The notes under the pieces are model-generated. The model was not told the origin of the DNA and did no database searches. It worked only from the letters and a program-made list of their open reading frames with translations. Made by a program: the position numbers and the translations under genes. Source: Phocaeicola massiliensis B84634 = Timone 84634 = DSM 17679 = JCM 13223 (GTDB taxonomy: Bacteria > Bacteroidota > Bacteroidia > Bacteroidales > Bacteroidaceae). From it: 56,195 nt of DNA. The stretch covers positions 231,746 to 287,940 of the forward strand of contig NZ_KB905473.1 in assembly GCF_000382445.1 (NCBI RefSeq), read 5' to 3'. Positions 43,210 through 51,965 of the stretch are shown in pieces (the stretch's first letter is position 1; the number at the start of each line of letters is the position of its first letter).

Positions 43210-44001
43210 CTATACCGGGATGGGATTTATCCGTAGTGTATCGAGATTGAGATAGGCCCCCCGGTAGAATGTCCTTCCTTCCCTGAGCATACGCCACAGG
43301 ATGTCGCAGCCGGTTTGTGCCAGTATGGAATTGATGAAAAGGTCCTGCTTCTGCAAGGCTTCCGCCAGCGAGCAGCTCGGCCCCGAATCCTTTTCCTTGA
43401 TGGTGGAGTAGCGTACCTCTTCGGTAATGACATTCATGCGGGGAACGGGCAGGTATTCGTTGGAGACGGGCTGGAGAATCTTGCCACGGATGTTCCCTAT
43501 CAGAACCTGTCCGGTGGTCCGGGCATTGCCGAAGTCCATCCAGTATATGGGCGCCCGCTCGTTGTTGGAAGTGTGTTCCCGGTGTTTCTTCAGGAACCGC
43601 CAGAGGTTCATCCGGGAGCGGATGTTGTCGGTGCAGGTGACGATGATGTTCGCCAGGGCGGGTTCTTCCCGGTCTGCGGAGGCTTTCAGCGGATAACGCT
43701 GCCCCTTTGCCTCCCACGAGAAGCCGAAAAAACGGTTGATGCGGGTTACAAGTGCCGCAGCCTTGTTCAATCCGAGTTCCGATCCGCTGAACAGCTGGCG
43801 TCCGATGTTCGCTTCCGTGACGGTATCGGGGTCGAAGACCGTCACGTGCAGTCCCGGATGTCCGAGTGCCTGCAATGCCACGCTCATCCGCGCCAGGCCG
43901 GTGGCCACCTGTGAGCCTGTTCCGCCCGCACCGATTACGAAGACGGTCACGGGATGGTAGGGGTTGAGCAGGTACCTGTCTGTATAATGAATCTTTTTCA
44001 T
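43210..44001 (-). CDS. PRTRC system ThiF-family protein
   Basis: A 263-aa E1/ThiF-like adenylyltransferase: nucleotide-binding loop VFVIGAGGTGSQVATGLARM, the acidic strand VTVFDPDTVTEANIGRQLF, and VTCTDNIRSRMNLWRFL. A Cys in GPSCSLAEAL is placed like the thiol of E1-type enzymes. In PRTRC cassettes (ParB-related, ThiF-related) its substrate is unknown; the small PRTRC C protein is a conceivable partner. The start overlaps the upstream gene by four bases (ATGA). Confidence 0.82.
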   Translation of the reverse strand: MKKIHYTDRYLLNPYHPVTVFVIGAGGTGSQVATGLARMSVALQALGHPGLHVTVFDPDTVTEANIGRQLFSGSELGLNKAAALVTRINRFFGFSWEAKGQRYPLKASADREEPALANIIVTCTDNIRSRMNLWRFLKKHREHTSNNERAPIYWMDFGNARTTGQVLIGNIRGKILQPVSNEYLPVPRMNVITEEVRYSTIKEKDSGPSCSLAEALQKQDLFINSILAQTGCDILWRMLREGRTFYRGAYLNLDTLRINPIPV

Positions 44002-44708
44002 GCCAGTAAGTCTTTAAGTTGTTTGTTCATGGGTTTCAGTTCGTTCTCGTCAAACGGATTGGCGCGTGCCTTTTCCGTTACCGAGACCAGGTTGCTTTCA
44101 GTCGGATTCCTGTTTCCTCCCAGATGGGAGAACTCGCTGAGCCAGAAACGTTTTTCCCAATACTCGAGGAGTTTTGAGAAAGTCATGTCTTCCGGGGGAG
44201 TCAACGCGGCGTTTCCCAGACAGACACTGCTGCCCGTGACATTGAAGAAAGGGGCGAGGAAAAGCGGGCTGTTTTCCGCCGGTTTTTCCCCCTTGTAGGA
44301 GAAAATGTCCAGCCTGTCACCGGAAACCTTGTAGATCACGCCGGGCACATGGAATGTCCCATCAGGAATATTCAGGCTTCCGGCAAAGAACATCTGCCGT
44401 TTTCCCGGAGGATTGTACCAGATGTACCTTTCGTGCCCCTTTCGGGTATCACACCACAGCATGTTGGCGGGGATTTTCCCGTGCGGCACGTTCCGCCGGT
44501 CATCCGTATAGGATTCCACCAGGGAGTCCATGAACTCATAGGTGACGGGCATGGCAGCCTCCATCCTGCCCCTGTCATTGATGGGACGCAGTTCGAGGTA
44601 ATGCATTCCGCTCCCATAGTGGTTCTCATGGTATTCATACGCGATCAGTGCCGCCTTGGGCACCATCACTTGTTGCAATTTATTGGTCAGTTCATTCATA
44701 TCGTTCAT
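43998..44708 (-). CDS. PRTRC system protein B
   Basis: A 236-aa soluble protein (MVPKAALIAYEYHENHYGSG, WYNPPGKRQMFFAGSLNIPD). Identity rests on the neighbours and on the general pattern of PRTRC B proteins, with no catalytic motif that I recognise. It lies between PRTRC F and ThiF in a compact minus-strand operon, translation-coupled to ThiF. Confidence 0.7.
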   Translation of the reverse strand: MNDMNELTNKLQQVMVPKAALIAYEYHENHYGSGMHYLELRPINDRGRMEAAMPVTYEFMDSLVESYTDDRRNVPHGKIPANMLWCDTRKGHERYIWYNPPGKRQMFFAGSLNIPDGTFHVPGVIYKVSGDRLDIFSYKGEKPAENSPLFLAPFFNVTGSSVCLGNAALTPPEDMTFSKLLEYWEKRFWLSEFSHLGGNRNPTESNLVSVTEKARANPFDENELKPMNKQLKDLLA

Positions 44709-44709
44709 T

Positions 44710-45819
44710 TTAGAAGTTGTCAGCTATATGTCTTGTAAAACGTGCCAGCCATTTTGAAAGCCTTTCCGGGTAGTCGTCCATTTGGAAGAGACAGTCCGTT
44801 TCCGGTGTCAGGAACCTGTATGTGACCGGGGTAAGGGCATAAGTCTCCTGGTAGTCCGAGTTCATGAACCCTTTCATGCATTCAGCCAGCGTGTCATCGG
44901 TAGAGTAGACCAGCATGACCTGGCTTTCCATTCCCACCGGGTAAAAATCACGCTCCTCCTCATACGCCCAATCGTACAGGTAATCTGTGAGGCTCGGGCT
45001 TTCCGGGGTAATCAGTGCCATACCCTCCCTTATCAATTCCAGCAGTTTTTGTTCCTTCCCCTTTTTTGTCCGGTAATTCCGTACAGCCTCTTCCAGAGAG
45101 TTGCAGAACGGTTTTCCCGACATCCGTTTGAGTGCTTTCGCCCGTTTTCCTGACTGGTAGGAATCCGCCAGCCGCCTGTTCGCCCTGATTTCTTTCGGGG
45201 AGGCGTCGGAATCCCGGTTTTCCCAGTCTTCCAGTTCCTCTATGGCGAAGTCATAGCAAAACGCCTCGGTGACATTGCAGACTCCGTGATGCCGGACGAA
45301 TTGCCGGATGAACTCCCTGACAATGTTCCTCAATGGTACGGGAAGCCGTTCCGTAAAGTCGATGGGAATCCAGAACAGCTCGGGTTCCGGCCAGTCGTGA
45401 TGGCGGAACAGACAGAAATGGAGCCTTCCTTCTTTCTCTTCCAGATTGACACACTCCGGCACGCTCTCGTCCATCGCCTTGTACAGTTCGGTGATTTTCA
45501 GACGGGGGCTGCCCCCTTTCCTGTATCGGAAAGGGAGCTTTATACCCATAAGTCCGGCATAGTTCGATGCCGATTGGTAGAGATAGTCAAAATTCTCCGG
45601 TGTCGTGAGATTGACCGGGGAACCGTCATATCCGTCTTTATGCCAAAAATCCGGTGCGAGGGGAGGAATTTTATCTGTCAGAAAATCATGACGCTTCCCG
45701 GTGGCGGCAGTATCCTCCTTTTTTGTCCCGCTGTTCCTCTTCGGATGTCTGACGGGCCGGCCGAGCGGATAATGAGTTCCGCCAGGTTTTCCTTGGCTGA
45801 TTCTGATAGCAGTCTGCAT
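44710..45819 (-). CDS. PRTRC system protein F-like
   Basis: A 369-aa protein with a basic, low-complexity N-terminal ~50 residues, then a charged globular part (ENFDYLYQSASNYAGLMGIK, WIPIDFTERLPVPLRNIVRE, PETDCLFQMDDYPERLSKWL). Placement between PRTRC C and B and the length fit PRTRC F. The function of this family is not known; no motif is visible. The stop abuts the start of gene B. Confidence 0.62.
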   Translation of the reverse strand: MQTAIRISQGKPGGTHYPLGRPVRHPKRNSGTKKEDTAATGKRHDFLTDKIPPLAPDFWHKDGYDGSPVNLTTPENFDYLYQSASNYAGLMGIKLPFRYRKGGSPRLKITELYKAMDESVPECVNLEEKEGRLHFCLFRHHDWPEPELFWIPIDFTERLPVPLRNIVREFIRQFVRHHGVCNVTEAFCYDFAIEELEDWENRDSDASPKEIRANRRLADSYQSGKRAKALKRMSGKPFCNSLEEAVRNYRTKKGKEQKLLELIREGMALITPESPSLTDYLYDWAYEEERDFYPVGMESQVMLVYSTDDTLAECMKGFMNSDYQETYALTPVTYRFLTPETDCLFQMDDYPERLSKWLARFTRHIADNF

Positions 45820-45855
45820 GGTTTGTCCTCCTTTTTCTTTCTCTTGCCCATACGC

Positions 45856-46077
45856 TTATCCTTTCACTCCGATGGTTGTCTTGAAGCGGTAGACCGCCTT
45901 GTCCTCCTCCCATTCCGGCCCGTGAACGGTCGCCGTTGTCAGTTCGGGATAGGTCATGGAGTAGAAGTCCATCACCTCGTTTACGGACAGGCTGCTGTCC
46001 GGATCGCTCAATACCAGTTCCTTGGAGTCCTTCTTGAATTTGAAAATTCTCTGTAATCCTTTGATTTCAAGTGCCAT
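45856..46077 (-). CDS. PRTRC system protein C
   Basis: A 73-aa protein (MALEIKGLQRIFKFKKDSKE, LVLSDPDSSLSVNEVMDFYS, MTYPELTTATVHGP), matching PRTRC C in size and in the YP.LTTA block. The fold could be beta-grasp-like, which with a ThiF partner suggests a ubiquitin-like pair, but the C-terminus (TTIGVKG) has only one Gly, so this is open. Confidence 0.75.
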   Translation of the reverse strand: MALEIKGLQRIFKFKKDSKELVLSDPDSSLSVNEVMDFYSMTYPELTTATVHGPEWEEDKAVYRFKTTIGVKG

Positions 46078-46098
46078 AATTTTTCTATTTTATAAGGT

Positions 46099-47079
46099 TC
46101 AACAATATACCATGTCCATTTGTGCCATGTCCGTCATGCGGCATTCCTTCGGGAAGTCCGGATATTCCGCGTACGGGTCTTCCCTGAGCATTTCCCGGTC
46201 ATCCTCGCAGTCCTTGTCGAAGTTGTACATTACAGCCTCCTGCACCGGTGCATACTGTGACGGAGCCGGTTGCATCCATTGCTTTCCGTCTATCTGCGGT
46301 TGCGGCATCTGTACCGGTTGATGGAACTGGATACCTTGCGGTTGTGGTGCAGGCTGCGCGTATTGTACGGGCTGCGTTTGCGGCTGTCCGGGATATACTG
46401 CCGGTTGAGGCGTTTGCGGTTGTGAGACGGGTTGCGGAACCGGAGACGGCTGCTCGGTCAAGAACATCGGGATTTGCTCTCCGCTCCGGTATTGCGGTGC
46501 CGGGGCTGCCACCGGTTGCGATGCAGTTTGTTGTGGAGCCGGCTGTGGCTTGGGCATTGGCGGTTGTTCCATACCGAACAGGCTTCCCTCCGATGCCTTT
46601 TTCTGCACTTCCGCCATTTTATCGTCGATTTCCGCTTGCTTGTCCGGAAGTGCCAGCACCTTTGCCTGCTTGAGCCATATCAACGCTTCGGAATAGCGTT
46701 TGCCGGTCATGGCATCCTCCGCCTTCTTAAGCAATTTTTCCATCTTTTCCCGTTTCTCGCGGACCTCTTTGGACTCTTTCTCCACCGCAGACCTGGCGGC
46801 TTTGCTTTGTGAGGCCGCTTGTTCCGCCTGCTTCTCGAATGTTTCCAGGTTGGTAAGGATGCCCTGCGCTTTCTGTAAAGGTGTGCCGACAGCCTGCAGG
46901 AAGCCTGTGTCCAGCTCTTCCGGCGTGCCGTTCAGGATGAGCGGAACGATGCGTTCCCCATCCTTTACTCCTGACCGTCTGGGAACAACGGCCACCGTCA
47001 GGTTGTTGTTTACTCGTCTGATGTTGATGCTCAGGTCTGTGCCTGCTGTAATCATTTGGTTGATTGCTTGAAAAAACAT
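46099..47079 (-). CDS. PRTRC system protein E
   Basis: A ~326-aa protein. Residues 1-80 are the conserved PRTRC E region (INQMITAGTDLSINIRRVNN, VVPRRSGVKDGERIVPLILN, GTPEELDTGFLQAV). A coiled coil of ~90 residues follows, then a long Pro/Gln-rich disordered stretch and an acidic tail. ATG at 47079 (MFFQAINQM) is chosen because the longer frame overlaps the upstream gene. It probably acts as a scaffold. Confidence 0.75.
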   Translation of the reverse strand: MFFQAINQMITAGTDLSINIRRVNNNLTVAVVPRRSGVKDGERIVPLILNGTPEELDTGFLQAVGTPLQKAQGILTNLETFEKQAEQAASQSKAARSAVEKESKEVREKREKMEKLLKKAEDAMTGKRYSEALIWLKQAKVLALPDKQAEIDDKMAEVQKKASEGSLFGMEQPPMPKPQPAPQQTASQPVAAPAPQYRSGEQIPMFLTEQPSPVPQPVSQPQTPQPAVYPGQPQTQPVQYAQPAPQPQGIQFHQPVQMPQPQIDGKQWMQPAPSQYAPVQEAVMYNFDKDCEDDREMLREDPYAEYPDFPKECRMTDMAQMDMVYC

Positions 47080-47098
47080 AATGGTAAAATTTAAAATG

Positions 47099-47308
47099 TT
47101 ATACATGGGTTTCCTTGAAAAAATCCTTCAGGATTCTCTGCCTGTCCGGATTCGATGCGATGCCTTTCAAGGGCTCCAGATAGTAGCCGATACGTTTCGG
47201 TCCGTCCGTCGTATCGGGAATCCGTCTTTTTACAGGTCTCACACGGTTTGTGGTGGGCCATGCAGCCGGCATGACCGGAGCCGACGGGGTAAATGTAAAA
47301 GTTCTCAT
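47099..47308 (-). CDS. Small hypothetical protein upstream of PRTRC E
   Basis: 69 residues, Pro/Arg-rich at first (RTFTFTPSAPVMPAAW) and then amphipathic (LEPLKGIASNPDRQRILKDF). Same strand and spacing as the operon, and GC-rich codon use as in its neighbours, so likely real. No function recognised. Confidence 0.5.
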   Translation of the reverse strand: MRTFTFTPSAPVMPAAWPTTNRVRPVKRRIPDTTDGPKRIGYYLEPLKGIASNPDRQRILKDFFKETHV

Positions 47309-47326
47309 ATCTTCAGCATTTAATGA

Positions 47327-47539
47327 TTATACAAGCATGCCCATGGCAATCAGGACAAGGATTGTTTTCAGGATGAAGGTGAATGTCCTGAAGATAAGAC
47401 TGACCAGAGTTCCCGACAAAAGGAACAGGACGAGCAGATACACGGGAATGATACCTTTGCTGTAGAGCAGGCATATTCCTGCAAGCAGAACCAGTGAGAC
47501 CACTTGTTTGCAGATGTTTTCGATGAGTTGCAGTTTCAT
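47327..47539 (-). CDS. Small hydrophobic membrane protein
   Basis: 70 residues with two to three hydrophobic segments (VVSLVLLAGICLLYSKGIIP, VYLLVLFLLSGTLVSLIF, ILVLIAMGMLV). It is the first gene of the minus-strand PRTRC operon, after the palindromic leader copy B. No family recognised; a membrane anchor or holin-like role cannot be told apart. Confidence 0.5.
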   Translation of the reverse strand: MKLQLIENICKQVVSLVLLAGICLLYSKGIIPVYLLVLFLLSGTLVSLIFRTFTFILKTILVLIAMGMLV

Positions 47540-47611
47540 GTCTTTAATTTTTTAAGAATGAATAAATAATCCCATCGGGATATGTTTTCCCGATTTTATA
47601 GGCCTCCGGCC

Positions 47612-47736
47612 CTTGGATTGCCTTTTTGCGCAAGGCTTGGCAAAAGAAAATACCGCAGCGAAGCGAGGATGATTTTCTTTTAGCCAACCAAGCCCCCAAG
47701 GGGGGCCGCCTTGTGGCAAAAACGAGGCAATCCAAG
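47612..47736 (-). repeat. Long palindromic leader element, copy B
   Basis: Outer arms CTTGGATTGCC (47612-47622) and GGCAATCCAAG (47726-47736) are perfect; inner arms TTTTTGC/GCAAAAA and GGCAAAAGAAAAT/ATTTTCTTTTAGCC follow. The core TACCGCAGCGAAGCGAGGAT (47651-47670) is identical to copy A. It lies upstream of the small membrane protein that starts the PRTRC operon and downstream of topB. Confidence 0.85.
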
Positions 47737-47838
47737 ACCTTTGCCGCTTAAAAGCGGAAAACGTATCTTGCACATATAAAAAGAGAGGCACGGACCCTAG
47801 TCCGCACCTCTCTTGTACCCTGACATGTCGGCAACCGC

Positions 47839-49611
47839 TTACATGGAGCCATGTGGCCGGGCTTCTTCCGGATGGTTCCGGAATATCTCTCCGGTCACCT
47901 CATTTACCGTTTCCAGCACGCCGTCCAGAAACTCCTTCTGCGTGAGCTCCCCCCGCTCTATGCGTACCAGTTCCGTTTCCCAACCGGAGGTGAGGGAGGC
48001 TTCCGCCACTTTCATTCCACGTACCGTCTCATATAAAAGAAGGCCTTTGGGGGTCGGGATGATGTACCTGCCCGAATAGCGGATGTATTTGCGGTCCAGA
48101 AGCGTACGGATGATGTTCGTACGTGTGGATACGGTTCCCAGTCCGGCCTTGTCCATATAGTCCGTCAATTCCTCGTCCGTATAGGGGGAAACAGGCAGGG
48201 ATTTCCTGTGTATGAGGCTGCATCCCGCCACCGGCAGCGTCTCCTCCCGCAAAAGTTCAGGTGGAACGGGGCAGAGGACACCGTTTTCTGAAACAAGGTG
48301 TTCCCTCTGGAAAACACCGAGCCATCCCGTTTCCAGGATACGGTATGTACGGATTCGGAACTTGCGTGCGGCGCATACCGTTTCAACCGTTGTGTATTCC
48401 ACCTTACACGGTGGCATGAACGTTTCCAGCATCCTGCCGACAATGAGCGTGTAAACCAGCCTTTCCTCCCTGTCCAGCTCGCCGGGCTGTACGCCGGTGA
48501 TGACAATGGCATGGTGCTCCGCCGTATCCTGTGTCCCGGTCATACCTTTCCTTGCCGTAAGGTTAACCATACCGGCATATTGGCGGAAATCCTTGCCGGA
48601 CAGCAACTTCTCCATAACCGGAGGTAACATGTCATACACATCCCGGGGCAGCAGGCGGCTGGAAGTGCGCGGACAGGAGATCAGTTTTTTCTCGTACAGG
48701 CTCTGGGTGATTTCCTGTACCCGTATGGCCGTCAGGTTATGGTAACGGTTCGCATCTTTCTGAAGCTCGGTCAGGTTATAAAGGGCCGGCGCGCCGATTT
48801 CCTCTGTCCGGCTGCCGACAGCCGTGACACGTGCATACCCTGCCGCCTTGCAGTCCTCGTACAGTTCCAGGGCGTCCCGGCGGTTCCCCAAGTCTTCCAC
48901 GTGGCGCATCTTCATTATTTTCCCGTTCTTGCAGAGGCTGATGAACACGGGCCAGCTGTCAGCGGGAATGTGGTTCTCCCTCTCCCGGTACCGTCCGCTT
49001 ATGGCCGCCAGTACAGGGGTCTGCACCCTGCCCAGCGAATTGTTTCCGAAGCCTACCGCCTTGCAGACGGCATAGCTTGAATTGACCCCCAGAAGCCAGT
49101 CGGCCTTGTTGCGGCTGTCTGCCGCCAGGAACAAGTTGTCGAACAGGGCGCATGGGCGGAGGTTTTCCATGCCTCTGGTGATGGCCTCGTCCGTCAGGGA
49201 TGAGATCCACAGGCGGAGGCAGGGTTGCTTGCATCCCAGAAAGCGGTAAAGATACCGGAACAGCATTTCCCCCTCACGGGAAGCGTCGGTTGCCGCAATG
49301 ATGGTGTCGCACGCGTCGAACACCTTGGCTATCACCTTCAACTGGAGTACCGCATTGATATCGGGATTCCATCCCGTATCCGTCTTGACGTGCCTTACCG
49401 TCAGGAAAGGAGGGGGCAGCAGGGGGAAGTCCTCCCGCTCCACCCATGACGTACCGGAATCTTTCGGCATCGCCAGGGAAAGCATGTTGCCGTATGTCCA
49501 TGTCACCATGTATCCGTTTCCGGTCATGTATCCGTTCTCTTTTCTGTCTGCTCCCAGAACTCTTGCTATCTCTCTGCCCACATTGGGCTTGTCAGTCACT
49601 ATCGCTATCAT
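47839..49611 (-). CDS. topB: Exc-like DNA topoisomerase III with catalytic Tyr replaced by Cys
   Basis: A ~590-aa type IA topoisomerase like Exc of CTnDOT: Toprim start MIAIVTDKPNVGREIARVL, TDASREGEMLFRYLYRFLG, the SLGRVQTPVLAAI block and the winged-helix part TRTNIIRTLLDRKYI. The active-site block that normally reads YPRTxSR is LYEKKLISCPRTSSR, with Cys at residue 313 where the DNA-linking Tyr should be. The codon is TGT, one transition from TAT. The first Toprim acid is Asp7 instead of Glu. Start ATG at 49611 is chosen over 49653. Relaxation activity is probably lost; an architectural excision role may remain. Confidence 0.85.
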   Translation of the reverse strand: MIAIVTDKPNVGREIARVLGADRKENGYMTGNGYMVTWTYGNMLSLAMPKDSGTSWVEREDFPLLPPPFLTVRHVKTDTGWNPDINAVLQLKVIAKVFDACDTIIAATDASREGEMLFRYLYRFLGCKQPCLRLWISSLTDEAITRGMENLRPCALFDNLFLAADSRNKADWLLGVNSSYAVCKAVGFGNNSLGRVQTPVLAAISGRYRERENHIPADSWPVFISLCKNGKIMKMRHVEDLGNRRDALELYEDCKAAGYARVTAVGSRTEEIGAPALYNLTELQKDANRYHNLTAIRVQEITQSLYEKKLISCPRTSSRLLPRDVYDMLPPVMEKLLSGKDFRQYAGMVNLTARKGMTGTQDTAEHHAIVITGVQPGELDREERLVYTLIVGRMLETFMPPCKVEYTTVETVCAARKFRIRTYRILETGWLGVFQREHLVSENGVLCPVPPELLREETLPVAGCSLIHRKSLPVSPYTDEELTDYMDKAGLGTVSTRTNIIRTLLDRKYIRYSGRYIIPTPKGLLLYETVRGMKVAEASLTSGWETELVRIERGELTQKEFLDGVLETVNEVTGEIFRNHPEEARPHGSM

Positions 49612-49683
49612 ATTCTTTTTCTTTTTGATGTTCCGTGCCGTTTCTGGCGGCACGGAACGTGGGTTAAACCTGTTGTTTCCCGG

Positions 49684-49959
49684 TTAAATTTCCGGTGTCT
49701 CCTTCTGACGGAGACCGTTTATTTCCATGACCGGTCTGCCGTTGCCGTCAGGTACCAGCTTCAGCGTGGCGTCCATCGTCAGGCTGATGACCGGTGTGCG
49801 GAGTTTCAACGGGACGATTTCCGTTTCCTTGCCTTGCAGCAACAGTTCCATGTCACCGCTGGTTTCCAGTTGTTTTTTACTGATGCCAGCGGCCTCCAGA
49901 CCGTTCCAGTCAATGTCTTCCGCCTTATAGATGTGGCGGGCATTCTGATTCGTATTCAT
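49684..49959 (-). CDS. Single-domain DUF4099 protein
   Basis: 91 residues beginning MNTNQNARHIYKAEDIDWNG and containing GLEAAGISKKQLETSGDMEL and VISLTMDATLKLVPDGNGRP. The same block occurs inside the next gene (NWEELEKVGISKASLEQQGL), so it is a stand-alone copy of that DUF4099 domain. The longer frame up to 50460 is an artefact that crosses the neighbour. Function is unknown; such copies are common beside topB in Bacteroides ICEs. Confidence 0.75.
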   Translation of the reverse strand: MNTNQNARHIYKAEDIDWNGLEAAGISKKQLETSGDMELLLQGKETEIVPLKLRTPVISLTMDATLKLVPDGNGRPVMEINGLRQKETPEI

Positions 49960-50012
49960 ACGATTCGGGGATTTTAGGTTTGTGTAATTCGTTCTGTTTC
50001 CCTTTGGCCGGG

Positions 50013-51845
50013 TTATACCGCCTGTGAAGCGCCTTTCTTCTGTTCCTGCTGCTGCCCCTGTGCGGTCTCCGTCTGTGCGGCACGACGGGAAGTATCCCGG
50101 CGGATATCCGGATTCTCCTGGAAATATTGCAACTGTCCTGAATAGGGGTTGACTTTCAGGTAGGAGCTGAAGGACTGCCCGTTGTTTTTCAGCCCTTCGA
50201 CAAGGATGGTCTTTCCATCCTGAAGGTTCGCCCTTTCCTGTGCCGTGAACACATGACCGTAAACCTCCGCCGGGATGCGTGGCGCCTGCTGCTCGTTGAA
50301 CCCGTCCGGCGTGCGTGAATACATCGTCCTTCCGGTATTCATGTCCAGTTTGACAAACGAGGAGAATTCCTCTCCCGTACGTCCGATCATGTTTTCCAGA
50401 TAGACCGCCTGTCCCTTGCGCAGGGTTTCCTTGTCCTCGGGTGTCAACTGCACATTGCATATTTCCTTGGGGATATAGATCTCCCCCGTTTCCGGGTTGT
50501 GGCGGGTGTAGTTCGGGCGTCCCGTTGTCTGGTCTATCGTGACAAATGAGGAGAATGTCCCGTTTCTGTTCTTGAACTTCATGTCCTCCACCAGGATGGT
50601 ATGCCCCTCGCTGAGCATCTTTATCTGGGTGGGCGAGAGCGGCACGCCCCCGATGGAACGCTCGTTGAAAATCTGGTTTTTCGGGAAGATGAACTCCAGC
50701 CCCCTGCGCTCGGCGCTGTACTGGAGCGTGGCGTCGAACCCCTTTCCCGCCTTGGAGGTCATGCCCTCCACCTTGACGGGCTGTCCCTCCTTCAGCAACC
50801 TGATTTCCTCGTCCGTAAGCCTTACCCCGCTCACTTCCTGCGGGATGTAGACATGCTCCTGGCGGACAGCGACCAGCTCGTTGGTGTTCTTGTCGATGGA
50901 GATCAGGCAGGGGGTATATTCACTGCCACGCAGGTTGAGTTCCGCCACACGCCCCATGTTGCCGCTCTCACGCAGGTTCTTCTTGTCCTCCTCGCTGAAG
51001 TTGAATCCGAAATAAGGGCGTTCCAACTGCGGCTCCTTGCGTATGCCGTGAATGGCCAGTCCCACCTGTCCATCCTGTTGCGGGATGAGTGAGAGCCTTG
51101 CATCCAGTTTGGCTGTCAGCAAACCGGAAAGATGGATTGTCAGGGGCACCAGCTTGTTGGTCTTGTAGCCCTTCAGCATGGAATCAAGGAGTCCCTGCTG
51201 TTCCAGCGAAGCCTTTGAGATTCCGACCTTTTCCAACTCCTCCCAGTTGACCATGTTCTCATTATACCGGTAATGCGGTCCTTGCGACTCCTGCGGTTGC
51301 TGCTGTGCTTGCGGTTGCTGCTGTGCCGCCTGCTGTACCTCACTCTGTTGCAGGGGCTCCTGCGGTTGCGTTTCTTTTTTTGCCATTGTTGTCTCTTCTT
51401 GTCTGTTCGCACTTTGTTCCTTCTTGTTTTCTCTCGGACGGATTTCGTAGCGCTTGAGGAACTCTTTCACCGCGTCCGTCTGTTTTCCTTCCGCCAGGTC
51501 CTTGATGGCCTGCTTGTTCATCTTGTAGTCGTGGAAGGTCATGCGGAGAAGGCGGAAATGGGTCGGTTCCTTGAGCTGGCTCCAGAAATTCTTGATGAAA
51601 TTTTCGAGAATGCTCGAATTCTTGTCGAATTTCAGGAATGAGTTCTCATTCTTCTCGTCCGCCGGGACTGTTTTTGCTTTCCCGTCCTTATCAATCTCGC
51701 TGACCACCTGCACACCATTTTTCGGGTCGCTCTTGTTATGGACCAGCATCAGTTCGGTGATTTGCTCCACCGGAAGTGCATCATTCTTAGCCTTCGGTTT
51801 TCGGGTCCGTTTAGGCTTTTCGTTCAGGTTCTTTTCCTGTGCCAT
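50013..51845 (-). CDS. DUF4099/DUF3945 repeat protein
   Basis: A 610-aa protein: basic N-terminus (RTRKPKAKN), a charged helical part, a Gln-rich linker (~170-190), a DUF4099 block at ~195-290, and then four or so repeats of the DUF3945 type, each with LTxEExxxLxxGxxVxxxxM (LTDEEIRLLKEGQPVKVEGM, LSPTQIKMLSEGHTILVEDM, LTPEDKETLRKGQAVYLENM, FTAQERANLQDGKTILVEGL). Repeats suggest binding of DNA or a partner along a filament. The Gln-rich C-terminus is disordered. The promoter region carries the third set of 10-bp repeats. Confidence 0.82.
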   Translation of the reverse strand: MAQEKNLNEKPKRTRKPKAKNDALPVEQITELMLVHNKSDPKNGVQVVSEIDKDGKAKTVPADEKNENSFLKFDKNSSILENFIKNFWSQLKEPTHFRLLRMTFHDYKMNKQAIKDLAEGKQTDAVKEFLKRYEIRPRENKKEQSANRQEETTMAKKETQPQEPLQQSEVQQAAQQQPQAQQQPQESQGPHYRYNENMVNWEELEKVGISKASLEQQGLLDSMLKGYKTNKLVPLTIHLSGLLTAKLDARLSLIPQQDGQVGLAIHGIRKEPQLERPYFGFNFSEEDKKNLRESGNMGRVAELNLRGSEYTPCLISIDKNTNELVAVRQEHVYIPQEVSGVRLTDEEIRLLKEGQPVKVEGMTSKAGKGFDATLQYSAERRGLEFIFPKNQIFNERSIGGVPLSPTQIKMLSEGHTILVEDMKFKNRNGTFSSFVTIDQTTGRPNYTRHNPETGEIYIPKEICNVQLTPEDKETLRKGQAVYLENMIGRTGEEFSSFVKLDMNTGRTMYSRTPDGFNEQQAPRIPAEVYGHVFTAQERANLQDGKTILVEGLKNNGQSFSSYLKVNPYSGQLQYFQENPDIRRDTSRRAAQTETAQGQQQEQKKGASQAV

Positions 51846-51930
51846 ACATTTTCCTTTTAGGGGTTAATAAATTGCTTTGACGCTTCAAATGTATAGGCTA
51901 AATTTGAATAAAACGCTGATTTTCAAAAAG

Positions 51931-51965
51931 GTGTCATCAGATGTCATCAAATGTCATCAGATGTC
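51931..51965. repeat. Phased 10-bp direct repeats, locus 3
   Basis: Consecutive units from 51931: GTGTCATCAG, ATGTCATCAA, ATGTCATCAG, ATGTCCGAAA. They begin 86 bases upstream of the DUF3945 start codon. Same unit as at 37875 and 40851. Confidence 0.85.

Noticed and set aside
49684..50460. 258-aa minus-strand frame upstream of topB
   Set aside because: Only the last 91 residues (from 49959) have domain character; the first part overlaps the DUF3945 gene in another frame.
37875..51965. 10-bp repeats as a CRISPR array
   Set aside because: Units are contiguous with no spacers, only three to four per locus, and no cas gene is present.
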